DNA of 64,000 bases from an uncultured Clostridia bacterium (GCA_947625555.1 CANQOT010000007.1:17414-81413); one strand, 5' to 3'. Numbered from the stretch's first letter, positions 49,395 to 58,417 are shown. Made by a program: numbers and translations. The notes: generated by a model from the sequence alone, not told the origin.

Positions 49395-51425
49395 ATGAAC
49401 AAACAAAAATGGCTCATTGTGGGATTGTCGCTCGCGATGGCCGCGACCCTCGGCGTGGGCATCTCCGCCTGCGGCGGCGAAAAGGAACCCGACACCCCGC
49501 CCACTCCCACGGAGCACACGCACACCTACGACGCTTGGGATTACGACGAGACCCAGCACTGGAAGTACTGCGACGAGCACGGCACCGACAAGTCCAACAT
49601 CGACGAGAGCACCAAGGCAAATCACAGCTTCGGGCAGGACGGCAAATGCGAATGCGGCGCGACGGAAGGAGAGGAGACCCCCGACGCCGACCTCGACACG
49701 CGCGAATTTTATGTCGTCGGCGGTGGCATGGGAACGTTAAAAAACGGCACTTGGGACGGCCCCAAGACAGGCTTCCAATTCGCAAAAGCGCCCCACAAGG
49801 ATGCAAACGGCAACACCGTCTACACCTTCACAATGGAACTTTACTCCGCCGATGAGTTCAAATTCATCGAGAAGAACGCAATCACCCAAGAGACGGACGC
49901 AAGCGGCAACAGCAAGGCCGTCTGGCACGATGAACTGGTGTTCACCCTGCCCGATCTTGACGTGAGTTCGGTCACGGGCGCATTCGCACGCGCGTCCGAA
50001 ACGTCGGACAATATCACCGTCTTAAAAGATATGGACGGCGAGTACGAGTTCACGATCCGCACCCAAAAAGACGGCGATATGAAGGCCAATAAGGTAGAAG
50101 TGCGTCTCGTGAAGGAGCTCGAACCCCTCGGCATCGAGTCGCAGTACGAGATGTATCTTGTCGGAAAAATTGCGAGCAAGGCAACTTCCGATTGGCCGTC
50201 TATGCTTGGCGTTGCAAACGTCCCTTCAAAGTGCTACAAAATGGAGTTGCAGGACGATGAGGAGACTTTCGCCATAGAAGTAGAGCTCTCGAAAGCCGAT
50301 CAATGGAAGGTCTGGAACTACAAAGTCGGGAACGTTAATGCTGGGTATTACCCCACGGGAGTAGAGGGGAACCTTTCCACTGGTGGTGGTCCCGACGGCT
50401 GGTACCGCGTGACATGGAAGGTGGGCGACGCCAACGTGACGATCGCGCACGCACACCGCTATACGGCTTGGGATTACGATACCGAAGAGCACTGGAAGAA
50501 GTGCGTCGCAAACGACGGCTCCATTGACGATACCACCCGCGCACCGCATGATTTCTCGAATGGAGACACCTGCGAATGCGGTTATAAACAGGAAGCCGAC
50601 CCCAACTGGAAGATCGATGCGAACGGGACGTTCCAAGGGTATGAAGGCGATTTTGAAAACCTCGTCATTCCCGCCAATCTCAAAGTGTTCCCCGAAGCGC
50701 TCGGCGACTTGTTCGGCAAGCTCAACGACGCAAACAATTATCCGAACGAGACGAATTGGAAAAAAGTGAAGTCGGTGACGGTCGCGCCCGGGAACAAGAA
50801 ATTCAAAATGGAAAACGGTGCCCTGCTCTCCGCAGACGGAAAGACGCTCTATGCATACTTCTATTATAACACAGCGACGGAAGTCACCTTTGAGAGCGTG
50901 GAGACGGTGGGGCATTCGGCGTTCTGCTATAACGATAAACTGCAAACGGTCAATCTCCCGAATGCCGTTACGTTGAATAAGTTTGCATTTTTAGAGACGA
51001 CAGCAATCAAGGATTTATCGTTCCCCAAAGTCGAGACCTTGACTGGGAGTGCGATAGCAGATTCTTCTGCCACAAGCATAACGTTGGAGAGCGTAACAAC
51101 AATGCCGATGTCGTCGATAAATGGTTGTAATTCTTTGACAACCGTAGTTCTTGGCGATAAGCTCAAAACAGTTGGAGCCTCAATGACAATTACACAGTGT
51201 CCTCAACTTACTTCCATTACGGTCAAGGCGACAACGCCTCCCGCGGGAGTTACTGGATCTTTTGCCGCCTTCTGCCATAAAGAATTGAAGATCTATGTGC
51301 CCGAGGGCAGTGTTGATGCCTACAAGACTGCTTGGAAATCAAACGCCGCAAAGATCTTTGCGATCACCGAGGCGGTGTCCGTTGCCCCCGTCGAGGTCGC
51401 AATGTTGCCCGAAAAGAAAGACTGA
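49395..51425 (+). CDS. Surface lipoprotein, HW/Cys-module family with BspA-like LRRs, paralog 4
   Basis: A 676-residue lipoprotein (lipobox ISAC, Cys26), nearly identical to the protein at 37653 over about the first 395 residues: HW/Cys module (38-92), REFYVVGGGMG domain, YEMYLVGKIASKATSDWPSM domain and second module (TEEHWKKC..CECG). After that the BspA-type LRR region (about 400-650) differs strongly (AFCYNDKLQTVNLPNAVTLN and NGCNSLTTVVLGDKLKTVG here), until the tail, which ends EVAMLPEKKD in both. GGAGG precedes the ATG. The pattern suggests duplication followed by diversification of the LRR ligand-binding part. Confidence 0.82.
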   Translation: MNKQKWLIVGLSLAMAATLGVGISACGGEKEPDTPPTPTEHTHTYDAWDYDETQHWKYCDEHGTDKSNIDESTKANHSFGQDGKCECGATEGEETPDADLDTREFYVVGGGMGTLKNGTWDGPKTGFQFAKAPHKDANGNTVYTFTMELYSADEFKFIEKNAITQETDASGNSKAVWHDELVFTLPDLDVSSVTGAFARASETSDNITVLKDMDGEYEFTIRTQKDGDMKANKVEVRLVKELEPLGIESQYEMYLVGKIASKATSDWPSMLGVANVPSKCYKMELQDDEETFAIEVELSKADQWKVWNYKVGNVNAGYYPTGVEGNLSTGGGPDGWYRVTWKVGDANVTIAHAHRYTAWDYDTEEHWKKCVANDGSIDDTTRAPHDFSNGDTCECGYKQEADPNWKIDANGTFQGYEGDFENLVIPANLKVFPEALGDLFGKLNDANNYPNETNWKKVKSVTVAPGNKKFKMENGALLSADGKTLYAYFYYNTATEVTFESVETVGHSAFCYNDKLQTVNLPNAVTLNKFAFLETTAIKDLSFPKVETLTGSAIADSSATSITLESVTTMPMSSINGCNSLTTVVLGDKLKTVGASMTITQCPQLTSITVKATTPPAGVTGSFAAFCHKELKIYVPEGSVDAYKTAWKSNAAKIFAITEAVSVAPVEVAMLPEKKD

Positions 51426-51429
51426 ATAA

Positions 51430-52149
51430 ACGCCCAACCCACCCTCTCCTTGGGGAGAGGGGTAGGAGTGTGGGGGACCTGCCCCTGTTTACGGGGGCGG
51501 GTGGCACGGCAAAGCCGTGACAGGTGGGGGCATTGCTTCTAATTGCGTCATGTTGAGCTTGTCGAAACATCTCCTTATATAATAAGGTCATTCCTCGACT
51601 ACGCTCGGAATGACGAAATAGAACACGCCCCACCACAGTCACGCTCGCGCGTGACAGCTCCTCCCACGGAGGAGCCTTACGGACTACGTATTAGGGGATA
51701 CACTCACCCACTGCGTGGGTTCGGTATGACAGTTACACAGCTCACCCTTTTTCATAATTTCCCTTCGTCGGTGCGGGGTCCCCATCTCCGCACCGACCCC
51801 CGCAAGGGGGTAGGGGGAGTTATGAGAACAAAGTAAAGTACAAAAAAACCGAGGGTTCCTCGGTTTTTTTGTTGTATAATCCCCACCTCCGTCTCGGCTT
51901 CGCCTCGCCAGCTCCTCCCGAGGGAGGAGCTTTACCCTCATCAGTCACCTGCGGTGACAGCTTCCCCCGTCTACGGGGGAAGCCTTGCGGACTTCGTACT
52001 TCGGGATTCTTCGGCTGCGCCTCAGAATGACGCGGTTACCTTGCGGACTTCGTATTAGGGGATACACTCGCCTTCGGCTCGGTATGACAGCGGGGATAAG
52101 ATTCACTCGGCCACGGTGTGGCCTCGGAATGAGGAGGGGCGGAATGAGG
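51430..52149. repeat. Intergenic hairpin-repeat block in copy B, with terminator at 51842-51870
   Basis: Nearly the same sequence as 39690-40399, including the A7-CCGAGG/CCTCGG-T7 terminator (51842-51870) and the GTCGGTGCG/CGCACCGAC hairpin. No gene is seen. Confidence 0.85.
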
Positions 52150-52192
52150 GAAAGACCCCTCTACCTTCTTTCACGGTTTTGTTGTTCCAAAA

Positions 52193-52220
52193 AATAAATC
52201 GCGCAGAGCATTCATATACA
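52193..52220 (+). promoter_or_regulatory. Possible SigE-type promoter of yqfC
   Basis: AATAAAT (52193-52199), 13 bp, then CATATACA (52213-52220), loosely matching mother-cell SigE boxes. yqfCD is SigE-controlled in Bacillus. The start would fall near the ATG at 52229, which has no ribosome site. Confidence 0.3.
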
Positions 52221-52228
52221 TAATAGCA

Positions 52229-52486
52229 ATGAGGCTCAAAGAGGAAATCTTCAAACTGCTCGGCGGAGAGGGGGAAGTCACCCGCGTGCAATACACCGTC
52301 GTCGACGGCCGCGGGGGATACTTTCAGAACGTGAAGCGTATCTCCGAATTTTCCGCGGAGCGCATCGTCTTTCTCGGCAGGCGGGGCGGGGTGTGCGTGG
52401 AGGGGAAGGACCTCGCCCTCGGCAAATACTGTGCGGGCGACGCCGCCGTCCTCGGCGATATCCGCGGCGTCTCGCGGGAGGAATAA
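52229..52486 (+). CDS. yqfC: Sporulation protein YqfC (YabP/YqfC family)
   Basis: An 85-residue protein of the YabP/YqfC family with the typical beta-rich pattern RVQYTVVDGRGGYFQNVKRI and the C-terminal GKYCAGDAAVLGDIRGV. In Bacillus it is made in the mother cell. No Shine-Dalgarno sequence precedes the ATG; the mRNA may be leaderless. It is followed after 5 bp by yqfD, the conserved arrangement, and lies immediately downstream of duplication copy B. Confidence 0.85.
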   Translation: MRLKEEIFKLLGGEGEVTRVQYTVVDGRGGYFQNVKRISEFSAERIVFLGRRGGVCVEGKDLALGKYCAGDAAVLGDIRGVSREE

Positions 52487-52491
52487 GAGCG

Positions 52492-53352
52492 GTGCGTGCG
52501 TCCGTCGAATTTACCGTGGAGAGCCTCTCCGCCTACCGCGCCCCCGATAAGCTCGTCCGCGCGGGCATTCCGGTACTTTACGCAAAAAGTTTGTCGAAAA
52601 CCTCCGTACGCCTTAAAGTAGCGGCCAAAGACCGCAAAAAAGCCTTTGCAATTTTACGGCAGTCGTGTTATAATGTAGAAAATATTCGCTATCGCGGCCT
52701 TTATGCGCTCGGCGCGGCGTGCAGGCGTGCGGCGGGGCTCATCCTCGGTGCGGCCGTCTTTTGCGGCGCGGCGCTCTTTTTGGAGAGCCGTGTTTTGCGC
52801 GTAGAGATCGCGGGAAGCGGGGCATACTATGCGCGGGAGATCGCGCAGATCTTAAAGGAAGAGGGCGTAACGACCTTCTCTGCCTTTCCCGCCGATACGG
52901 GTGCGCTCACCGCGAAAATTTTAGAGCTCGACCGCGTGGAATTTTGTTCCTTTCGCTTCCGCGGCGGCGTCCTCACCGTCGACGTGGAAGTGGGCGACAG
53001 TGCGCAGGCGCAAAAGAGCATGCCCCTTCTCTCCCCCGCGACGGGGACGGTGGAAGAGCTCGTCGTCGTGCGCGGCACGCCCCTGTGCAAGGAGGGGGAC
53101 CGCGTGAGGCTGGGCGATGTCGTCGTCGGGAACTTTTCGGAGATCGGCGGGGAGCGGCGCGAGGCCGTCGTCATGGCGCGCATCACGGTGCGCTATGCGG
53201 CGGAGCGGGAATATGCCGCCTCGGAAGAAGAGGCGCTCGCACAGGCCTATCTCGATTTCGGCCCGCTCGAAGATCTCCGCATCACCAAGACGGAAAAAGG
53301 TTGCCGCATCGGGGGAACGGCGTTCTCCACGGCGGCGTTGGGTCTTACATAG
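52492..53352 (+). CDS. yqfD: Sporulation protein YqfD
   Basis: A 286-residue protein starting at GTG 52492 with GGAGGA upstream; the longer frame to 52393 overlaps yqfC and is not credible. N-terminal soluble region (about 1-72), one membrane segment (about 77-97, GLILGAAVFCGAALFL), then an external domain with LLSPATGTVEELVVVRGTPL and VRLGDVVVGNF, as in the YqfD family. It is a SigE-dependent mother-cell protein in Bacillus. Shorter than the roughly 400-residue Bacillus protein. Confidence 0.82.
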   Translation: MRASVEFTVESLSAYRAPDKLVRAGIPVLYAKSLSKTSVRLKVAAKDRKKAFAILRQSCYNVENIRYRGLYALGAACRRAAGLILGAAVFCGAALFLESRVLRVEIAGSGAYYAREIAQILKEEGVTTFSAFPADTGALTAKILELDRVEFCSFRFRGGVLTVDVEVGDSAQAQKSMPLLSPATGTVEELVVVRGTPLCKEGDRVRLGDVVVGNFSEIGGERREAVVMARITVRYAAEREYAASEEEALAQAYLDFGPLEDLRITKTEKGCRIGGTAFSTAALGLT

Positions 53353-53362
53353 GAGGCGCCAT

Positions 53363-54325
53363 TTGGCATCGGTCGATACAGGTGCGCTGGACAAGCTGCA
53401 AAAGCTGCTCGGCACATTCGACGAAAACATCAATACCATTGCGCGGGAGCTCGGCGTTACGGCGCACGTGGACGGGACCGCAGTCTCCTTCGAGGGGGAT
53501 GCGGCGGACGTTGCGGCGGCCGTCGCGGAGAGCCTTCTCAAAGTCATCGAAGCGGGCGAAGTCATCGACCGCTCCCGTCTGCTCTATTGCATCGAACTTG
53601 CGCGGGAGGGCAACGCCTCCGAGATCGAGGGCGTGATGAAGGGCGTCGTCGCCATCACGGCGAAGGGCAAGCCCGTCAAGTGCAAGACGGTGGGGCAGAA
53701 GAAGTATGTCGAGGCGGTCAAGAGCCACACCGTCACCTTCGGCGTGGGTCCCGCGGGCACGGGCAAGACCTACCTTGCCGTCTGTCTCGCCGTCGCCGCC
53801 TACAAGGGCAAAGAGGCGGAGAGGATCATTCTGACGCGCCCCGCGGTCGAGGCGGGCGAAAAGCTCGGCTTCCTCCCGGGGGACTTGCAGACCAAGGTGG
53901 ACCCCTACCTTCGCCCCCTGTACGACGCCTTGCAGGAGCTCTTCGGCCCCGAGACCTATACAAAACTCATGGAAAAGGGGACGATCGAGGTCGCGCCGCT
54001 CGCCTATATGCGCGGGAGGACGCTCTCGGACGCCTTCGTCATTTTGGACGAGGCGCAGAACGCCACCCGCGAACAGATGAAGATGTTTTTGACCCGTCTC
54101 GGCGAGGGGAGCAGGATGGTCGTCACGGGCGACCTCACGCAGACCGACCTGCCCGACGGCAAGTCGAGCGGCCTGCGCCATGCCGTCAGGATCTTGGAGG
54201 ACGTCGAGGATATCGCCGTCTGCAAACTCACCGAGCGCGACGTCGTGCGGCATCCGCTCGTTTCCCGCATCGTCAAGGCCTATGAGCGGGACGAAAGCAA
54301 ACGAAAGAAGGGGGAGAGATCATGA
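53363..54325 (+). CDS. phoH: PhoH-family ATPase
   Basis: A 320-residue P-loop protein: an N-terminal KH-like region (about 1-95), Walker A GVGPAGTGKTYLAV (about 125-138), VEAGEKLGFLPGDLQTKVDP (about 162-181), Walker B DAFVILDEAQNATREQMKMF (about 224-243) and VVTGDLTQTDLP. The start is TTG at 53363, with AGGAGG 8 nt upstream, which gives the usual PhoH length; the frame upstream to 53117 overlaps yqfD. PhoH proteins are linked to RNA metabolism; activity is poorly defined. Coupled to the next gene by a 4-bp overlap. Confidence 0.92.
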   Translation: MASVDTGALDKLQKLLGTFDENINTIARELGVTAHVDGTAVSFEGDAADVAAAVAESLLKVIEAGEVIDRSRLLYCIELAREGNASEIEGVMKGVVAITAKGKPVKCKTVGQKKYVEAVKSHTVTFGVGPAGTGKTYLAVCLAVAAYKGKEAERIILTRPAVEAGEKLGFLPGDLQTKVDPYLRPLYDALQELFGPETYTKLMEKGTIEVAPLAYMRGRTLSDAFVILDEAQNATREQMKMFLTRLGEGSRMVVTGDLTQTDLPDGKSSGLRHAVRILEDVEDIAVCKLTERDVVRHPLVSRIVKAYERDESKRKKGERS

Positions 54326-55818
54326 AACATGTGACCGAGCTCGGCAAGAAAAGCGAGCGGGACAAGCGGAGGCTCATCGCGAGCGCCTTCGTCTTTTTGG
54401 CGTGCTATGCGCTGGTGCTCCTCGTCGTTTTGTTGATGTTCATCGTCAACGATCCGTCGGGGTGGAAGGCGTTTTTCAGGCAGAACTCCTCCGACGTGTT
54501 CTCCATCATCGTCGCGGCCTTCTTCATCTTCGGCATCGGGTATTTCTACTTCTACTTCGAGGACCGCGAATTTCTCTACAAGCTCTCCAACGTCGCCCTC
54601 TTTTTCTCCGTCATCATCTTTTCGGCCATCATCTGCTACATCTTCGGCAGGTTCGTCTCCATCTACGCCCGCCCGTATGCGATGTTCGCCCTTCTTTGGC
54701 TCTTTTTGAAGAACAGGCGGCAGGCGCTCTTCCTCAATTTCCTCTTCGTCTTTCTCATGTTCTCCATCGACCTGTTCGGCAACAACATTGCGATGACGGC
54801 CGAACTCGTCTATACGACCATGCTCCTCGGCTTTGTCTCGGGCACCTTCGCCGTGTTTGTCGCGAGCAAGGTGAAGAACCGCTTCGGGCTCCTTCTCACG
54901 GGCTTTTTGCTCGCGGTGCCGACGGTGCTCATCATCTTCTTCTTCCAGATCCCCAACAAGTCCTATAATTGGATCAACTACGTCTCCTCGGCGGGCTACC
55001 AGATCTTGGGCTGCATCGTCTCCTCGGTGTGCGCGATCGCGTTCATGCCCCTGTTCGAATCCATCTTCAACCGCCTCACGACCTTCCGCCTGCGCGAGCT
55101 GACGAGCACCAACGCCGCCCTCCTCGTCCGCCTCAAAGCCGAGGCTCCCGGCACCTTCAACCACTGCCTCATCGTCGCACAGCTCGCCGAGAGCTGCGCC
55201 GTGGCGATCGGGGAGAACGCCGAGCTCGCCCGTGCGGCCGCCTATTACCATGACGTCGGCAAGCTCAAACAGCCCGACTGCTTCACCGAAAACCAAACCG
55301 ATTACAACGTCCATAACGAGCTCACGCCCGAGCTCTCGGCAGATATCATCCGCTCCCACACGCGCGACGGTTACGAACTTCTGGTGCAGAACCACCTGCC
55401 CAAGGAGATCGCCGACGTCGCCCGCGAGCACCACGGGACGCTCCCCATCAAATATTTCTACGATAAGGCGGTGCGCTATTCGGGCGACGCCGACCTCAAA
55501 GATTTCAGCTATCTCGGGCCCATTCCGCAGACCAAGATCGCGGCCATCGTCATGATCGCGGACGCGGCGGAGGCGGCGGCGCGGGCGAGCGCCGACCGTT
55601 CTCCCGAGAACGTCGAAAAACTCTGCCGCGCCATCATCGAGGAGCGCATGGACCTCAAACAGTTCGACGAGTGCGATATCACGATGAAGGAGCTCTCCAT
55701 CATCAAGATGACCATCGTCGAGGCGCTCTCGGGCGTCAACCACCACCGCGTCGAATACCCCGAGATCCGCTTCAACCGCGAAAAACAGGCGGTCAAGACG
55801 GAGGAGACCGATGACTGA
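54322..55818 (+). CDS. HD-domain membrane phosphohydrolase, PgpH/YqfF-like but short
   Basis: A 498-residue protein with seven or eight transmembrane segments (about 20-260) followed by a cytoplasmic HD domain: NHCLIVAQLAESCAVAIG, AYYHDVGKLKQPDCF (HD pair near 310), HTRDGYELL and EHHGTLPIKYFYDKA. Place (phoH-HD-ybeY) and sequence fit PgpH/YqfF, the cyclic-di-AMP phosphodiesterase. The large extracytoplasmic 7TMR-HDED domain that brings usual members to about 700 residues is missing. Signalling input is therefore probably different. Overlaps phoH by 4 bp and ybeY by 8 bp. Confidence 0.87.
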   Translation: MKHVTELGKKSERDKRRLIASAFVFLACYALVLLVVLLMFIVNDPSGWKAFFRQNSSDVFSIIVAAFFIFGIGYFYFYFEDREFLYKLSNVALFFSVIIFSAIICYIFGRFVSIYARPYAMFALLWLFLKNRRQALFLNFLFVFLMFSIDLFGNNIAMTAELVYTTMLLGFVSGTFAVFVASKVKNRFGLLLTGFLLAVPTVLIIFFFQIPNKSYNWINYVSSAGYQILGCIVSSVCAIAFMPLFESIFNRLTTFRLRELTSTNAALLVRLKAEAPGTFNHCLIVAQLAESCAVAIGENAELARAAAYYHDVGKLKQPDCFTENQTDYNVHNELTPELSADIIRSHTRDGYELLVQNHLPKEIADVAREHHGTLPIKYFYDKAVRYSGDADLKDFSYLGPIPQTKIAAIVMIADAAEAAARASADRSPENVEKLCRAIIEERMDLKQFDECDITMKELSIIKMTIVEALSGVNHHRVEYPEIRFNREKQAVKTEETDD

Positions 55819-56311
55819 CCTCATTATCGACGGCGAGTCCTTCGAGGGCAAAGGGACGCTCGAAAGGGCGCTCGGAGAGGCCGCCGACGCGGACATGCCC
55901 CTCACGCTCGAGCTCTTGTTCGTCTCCGAGGAGGAGATCCGCACCCTCAATTTGCGCGAGCGCGGGATAGACAGCATCACCGACGTTTTGAGCTTTCCCG
56001 CGGCCGACCTCAAAGCGGGGGAGCCCGTCGTCGCGGCGGAACATGCCGACTGCATCGAGCCCGCCTACGAGGCGGAGGGGGAGAATGTTCCCGCCCGCAT
56101 GTATCTCGGCAGCGTCGTCCTCTGCGAGAAGCGGGCGCGCGAACAGGCCGGGGAGTACGGCCATTCCTACGAGAGGGAGGTGTGCTACCTCATCGTGCAC
56201 GGGTTCTTGCACTGCCTCGGCTACGACCATATCAATGAAGAGGACAGGCGCGTCATGCGGGCGCGCGAGGAAGAGATCATGAAAACGCTTGGATTGGAGA
56301 GAAAGGCATGA
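55811..56311 (+). CDS. ybeY: Endoribonuclease YbeY
   Basis: A 166-residue protein with the YbeY metal motif HGFLHCLGYDH (about 128-138), preceded by EVCYLIV, and the N-terminal LLFVSEEEIRTLNLRERGID and TDVLSFP motifs. A 20-residue insertion (about 70-95) is rich in Glu and Ala. It takes part in 16S rRNA 3' processing and ribosome quality control. Overlaps both neighbours (HD gene and era). Confidence 0.94.
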   Translation: MTDLIIDGESFEGKGTLERALGEAADADMPLTLELLFVSEEEIRTLNLRERGIDSITDVLSFPAADLKAGEPVVAAEHADCIEPAYEAEGENVPARMYLGSVVLCEKRAREQAGEYGHSYEREVCYLIVHGFLHCLGYDHINEEDRRVMRAREEEIMKTLGLERKA

Positions 56312-57192
56312 GGAGCGGAACGGTCGCCGTCATCGGCAGGGCCAATGCGGGAAAATCCACGCTCGTCAACGTGCTCGTCGGCGAGAAGGTCGCCATCGTC
56401 TCTCCCAAACCCCAGACGACGCGGGACCGCATCCTCGGCATCCTCACGCGCGAGGACTATCAGATCGCCTTTGCCGATACGCCCGGCATCTACAAGCAGC
56501 GCAATGCCCTGACGGGGCTCATGATGCAGACGACGGACAGGACGGCAAAGGACGTCGACGCCATCCTCTTCGTCCACGACGGCCACGCGGGCGTCAAGGA
56601 GGGGGATACCGCCCTCATGAAGAAGTACATGGAGCTCGGCGTCCCCATGATCGTGGCATATACCAAGATCGACATCATGCCGCGGGAGCGCATTCCCGAG
56701 GACGTCAAGACCATCTTCGAGGCGGGCGTGACGGCCGACGTGTACCCCGTGTCCGCGCGGAAGGGCATCAATGTCAAAAAACTCGAACAGGCGATCGCCG
56801 CCATGCTCCCCGAGGGAGAGCCGCTCTTCCCCGACGACATCGTCTCCGACCGCAGCGAAAAGTTCATGGTCGCCGAACTCATGCGCGAGAAGATCCTCCT
56901 CAAATACGAGAAGGAGATCCCGCACGGCGTCGCCGTCGTCGTCAACACCTTCGAAAGGCACGAAAACGGCGCGTACGAGATCAACCTCGACATCGTCTGC
57001 GAGAAGAAGAACCACAAGGCCATCCTCATCGGCAAACAGGGCGCGGCCCTCAAAGAGGTCGCCTCCTTCGCCCGCAAGGATATGGAAAAGTTTCTCGGCG
57101 CAAAGGTCTTTCTCACCGTTTATGTGAAGGTCCGCGAGGATTGGCGCGACGAGGGGCGGCTTATGAAGGAGTTCGGCTACTCCGGGGAATAA
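56308..57192 (+). CDS. era: GTPase Era
   Basis: A 294-residue GTPase: G1 GRANAGKSTLVN (about 10-21), G2 region KPQTTRDRILGIL, G3 DTPGIYKQR, G4 YTKIDI and a C-terminal KH domain (about 200-290, with AILIGKQGAALKEVASFARK). It binds the 3' end of 16S rRNA during 30S assembly. Overlaps ybeY by 4 bp and is followed by yqzL and recO. Confidence 0.97.
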   Translation: MRSGTVAVIGRANAGKSTLVNVLVGEKVAIVSPKPQTTRDRILGILTREDYQIAFADTPGIYKQRNALTGLMMQTTDRTAKDVDAILFVHDGHAGVKEGDTALMKKYMELGVPMIVAYTKIDIMPRERIPEDVKTIFEAGVTADVYPVSARKGINVKKLEQAIAAMLPEGEPLFPDDIVSDRSEKFMVAELMREKILLKYEKEIPHGVAVVVNTFERHENGAYEINLDIVCEKKNHKAILIGKQGAALKEVASFARKDMEKFLGAKVFLTVYVKVREDWRDEGRLMKEFGYSGE

Positions 57193-57220
57193 AGTCCGCC
57201 CATCTCCGCATACTGCGGGT

Positions 57221-57322
57221 ATGAAGGAAAAGGAAGGAAAGAGCGCAAGGGATATCGCTTGGGACCTCTTCAAGAAAACGGGAAATTTCAGCTACTACAT
57301 GCTCTATAAACGCCTGAAATGA
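57221..57322 (+). CDS. yqzL: YqzL-like small protein
   Basis: A 33-residue frame between era and recO: MKEKEGKSARDIAWDLFKKT then GNFSYYMLYKRLK. The core W-x-LF-x-x-TGN-x-x-x-Y-x-L-[FY]-K matches YqzL proteins, which occupy the same place between era and recO in Bacillus and many Firmicutes. No clear ribosome site; a GGG stretch lies upstream. Its stop codon overlaps the ATG of a longer recO frame. Function unknown. Confidence 0.75.
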   Translation: MKEKEGKSARDIAWDLFKKTGNFSYYMLYKRLK

Positions 57323-57354
57323 CGGGCTTTCGGGCGTCGGGAGATTTATCTGTA

Positions 57355-58089
57355 ATGGATCTCAAAATGGACGCCCTGCTTTTAAGAGCGGTGGACTACG
57401 GCGAAAACGACAGGATGGTGACCCTCCTTACCGCCGAGCGCGGCAAGATCGGCGCGGCGATGAAGGGGGTGCGGAAGGCGGGCGCAAAACTTCGGTTTGC
57501 GTCGCAGCCTTTTTGTTTTGCCGAATACGTCCTCGCCGAGAAGGGGGGGAGGAACACCGTCACGCAGGCTTCCCTCCACGACGGGTTCTACGATTTGAGG
57601 ACCAACGTGGGCGCCTACTATGCGGCCGCCTGCGTCACCGAGGTGTGCGACCTGTTCGCGATGGAGAACATGGCGGCGGGACCCCTCCTCGTCTGCGCCG
57701 TCACCGCCCTCGGGGAGATCGAACAAAACCTCGCCGCACCCGATCCCGCCCTCGTGAAATTTTTGGCGGAAGCCGTCATGCTCGCGGGCTATCCGCTCTC
57801 GGCGGGGGATTGCCCCGTCTGCGGCAAGAAGCTCTCGGGCCGCCGCTATTTCGACTTGCAGACGGGCGCCTTCAACTGTTCGGATTGCGCCGTCGGCGTG
57901 CCCGCCAGCCCCTCCACCTACGATGCCATCCGAAGTGCGCTCTATTCGATCGACAAGACCTTTCCCGACGGAGAGGGGGCGCATGCGGAGGCGGACGGAT
58001 ACCGCCGCGCGCTCCGCCTGTTGCGGGCGTATATCGCCTATCAGACGGACGCCGCGCTCCCCGCGCTTTCGCAGTATGTCGCCCTGTAA
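57355..58089 (+). CDS. recO: DNA repair protein RecO
   Basis: A 244-residue RecO: an N-terminal OB fold (MDALLLRAVDYGENDRMVTL, residues 5-24; KIGAAMKGVRKAGAKL), a helical middle and a C-terminal four-cysteine zinc motif (CPVCGKKL about 157-164; FNCSDCAVG about 178-186). RecO loads RecA with RecR. The ATG at 57355 fits the family start; the ATG at 57319 would overlap yqzL. GGGAG is 11 nt upstream, so the exact start is uncertain. Confidence 0.9.
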   Translation: MDLKMDALLLRAVDYGENDRMVTLLTAERGKIGAAMKGVRKAGAKLRFASQPFCFAEYVLAEKGGRNTVTQASLHDGFYDLRTNVGAYYAAACVTEVCDLFAMENMAAGPLLVCAVTALGEIEQNLAAPDPALVKFLAEAVMLAGYPLSAGDCPVCGKKLSGRRYFDLQTGAFNCSDCAVGVPASPSTYDAIRSALYSIDKTFPDGEGAHAEADGYRRALRLLRAYIAYQTDAALPALSQYVAL

Positions 58090-58143
58090 GGGCAAAAGTT
58101 TTGTAAACTTTATAAAAAAACTTTGAAATTCTCTCAAAATCGG

Positions 58144-58172
58144 TTGACAACCGCCCCGCAGTGTGTTAAACT
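58144..58172 (+). promoter_or_regulatory. SigA promoter of rpmG-secE-nusG
   Basis: TTGACA (58144-58149), a 17-bp spacer and TAAACT (58167-58172). Confidence 0.8.
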
Positions 58173-58222
58173 CAAAATACGCACCTGAGGGGTGTAATTT
58201 TTTTGTATGGAGTTTTCACACC

Positions 58223-58387
58223 ATGGCTGTCAAATCCACGCGGCAGAAGATCACCTTTGAGTGTACCGAGTGCAAGAACAGAAACTACGATAGTTTCAAG
58301 AACAAGCGCAACGACCCCGATCGTCTTGAACTGAAAAAGTATTGTCCCACTTGCAAAAAGCACACTCTGCACAAGGAATCCAAGTAA
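58223..58387 (+). CDS. rpmG: 50S ribosomal protein L33
   Basis: A 54-residue L33 of the zinc-binding type, with two CxxC pairs ([11 protein letters not shown] and [13 protein letters not shown]). The ATG at 58223 has GGAG 9 nt upstream; the frame before it is promoter and leader. First gene of the rpmG-secE-nusG cluster. Confidence 0.96.
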   Translation: MAVKSTRQKITFECTECKNRNYDSFKNKRNDPDRLELKKYCPTCKKHTLHKESK

Positions 58388-58417
58388 GGCGCACGCAACG
58401 CGCAACGGAGAAAAATT

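Larger units (their letters stand above)
49231..52149 (+). repeat. 2.9-kb duplication, copy B
   Basis: Direct copy of 37488-40399, 11.7 kb downstream. The flanks diverge sharply at GGAATGAGG (40399 and 52149). Most differences fall in the 3' half of the lipoprotein gene. Confidence 0.9.
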
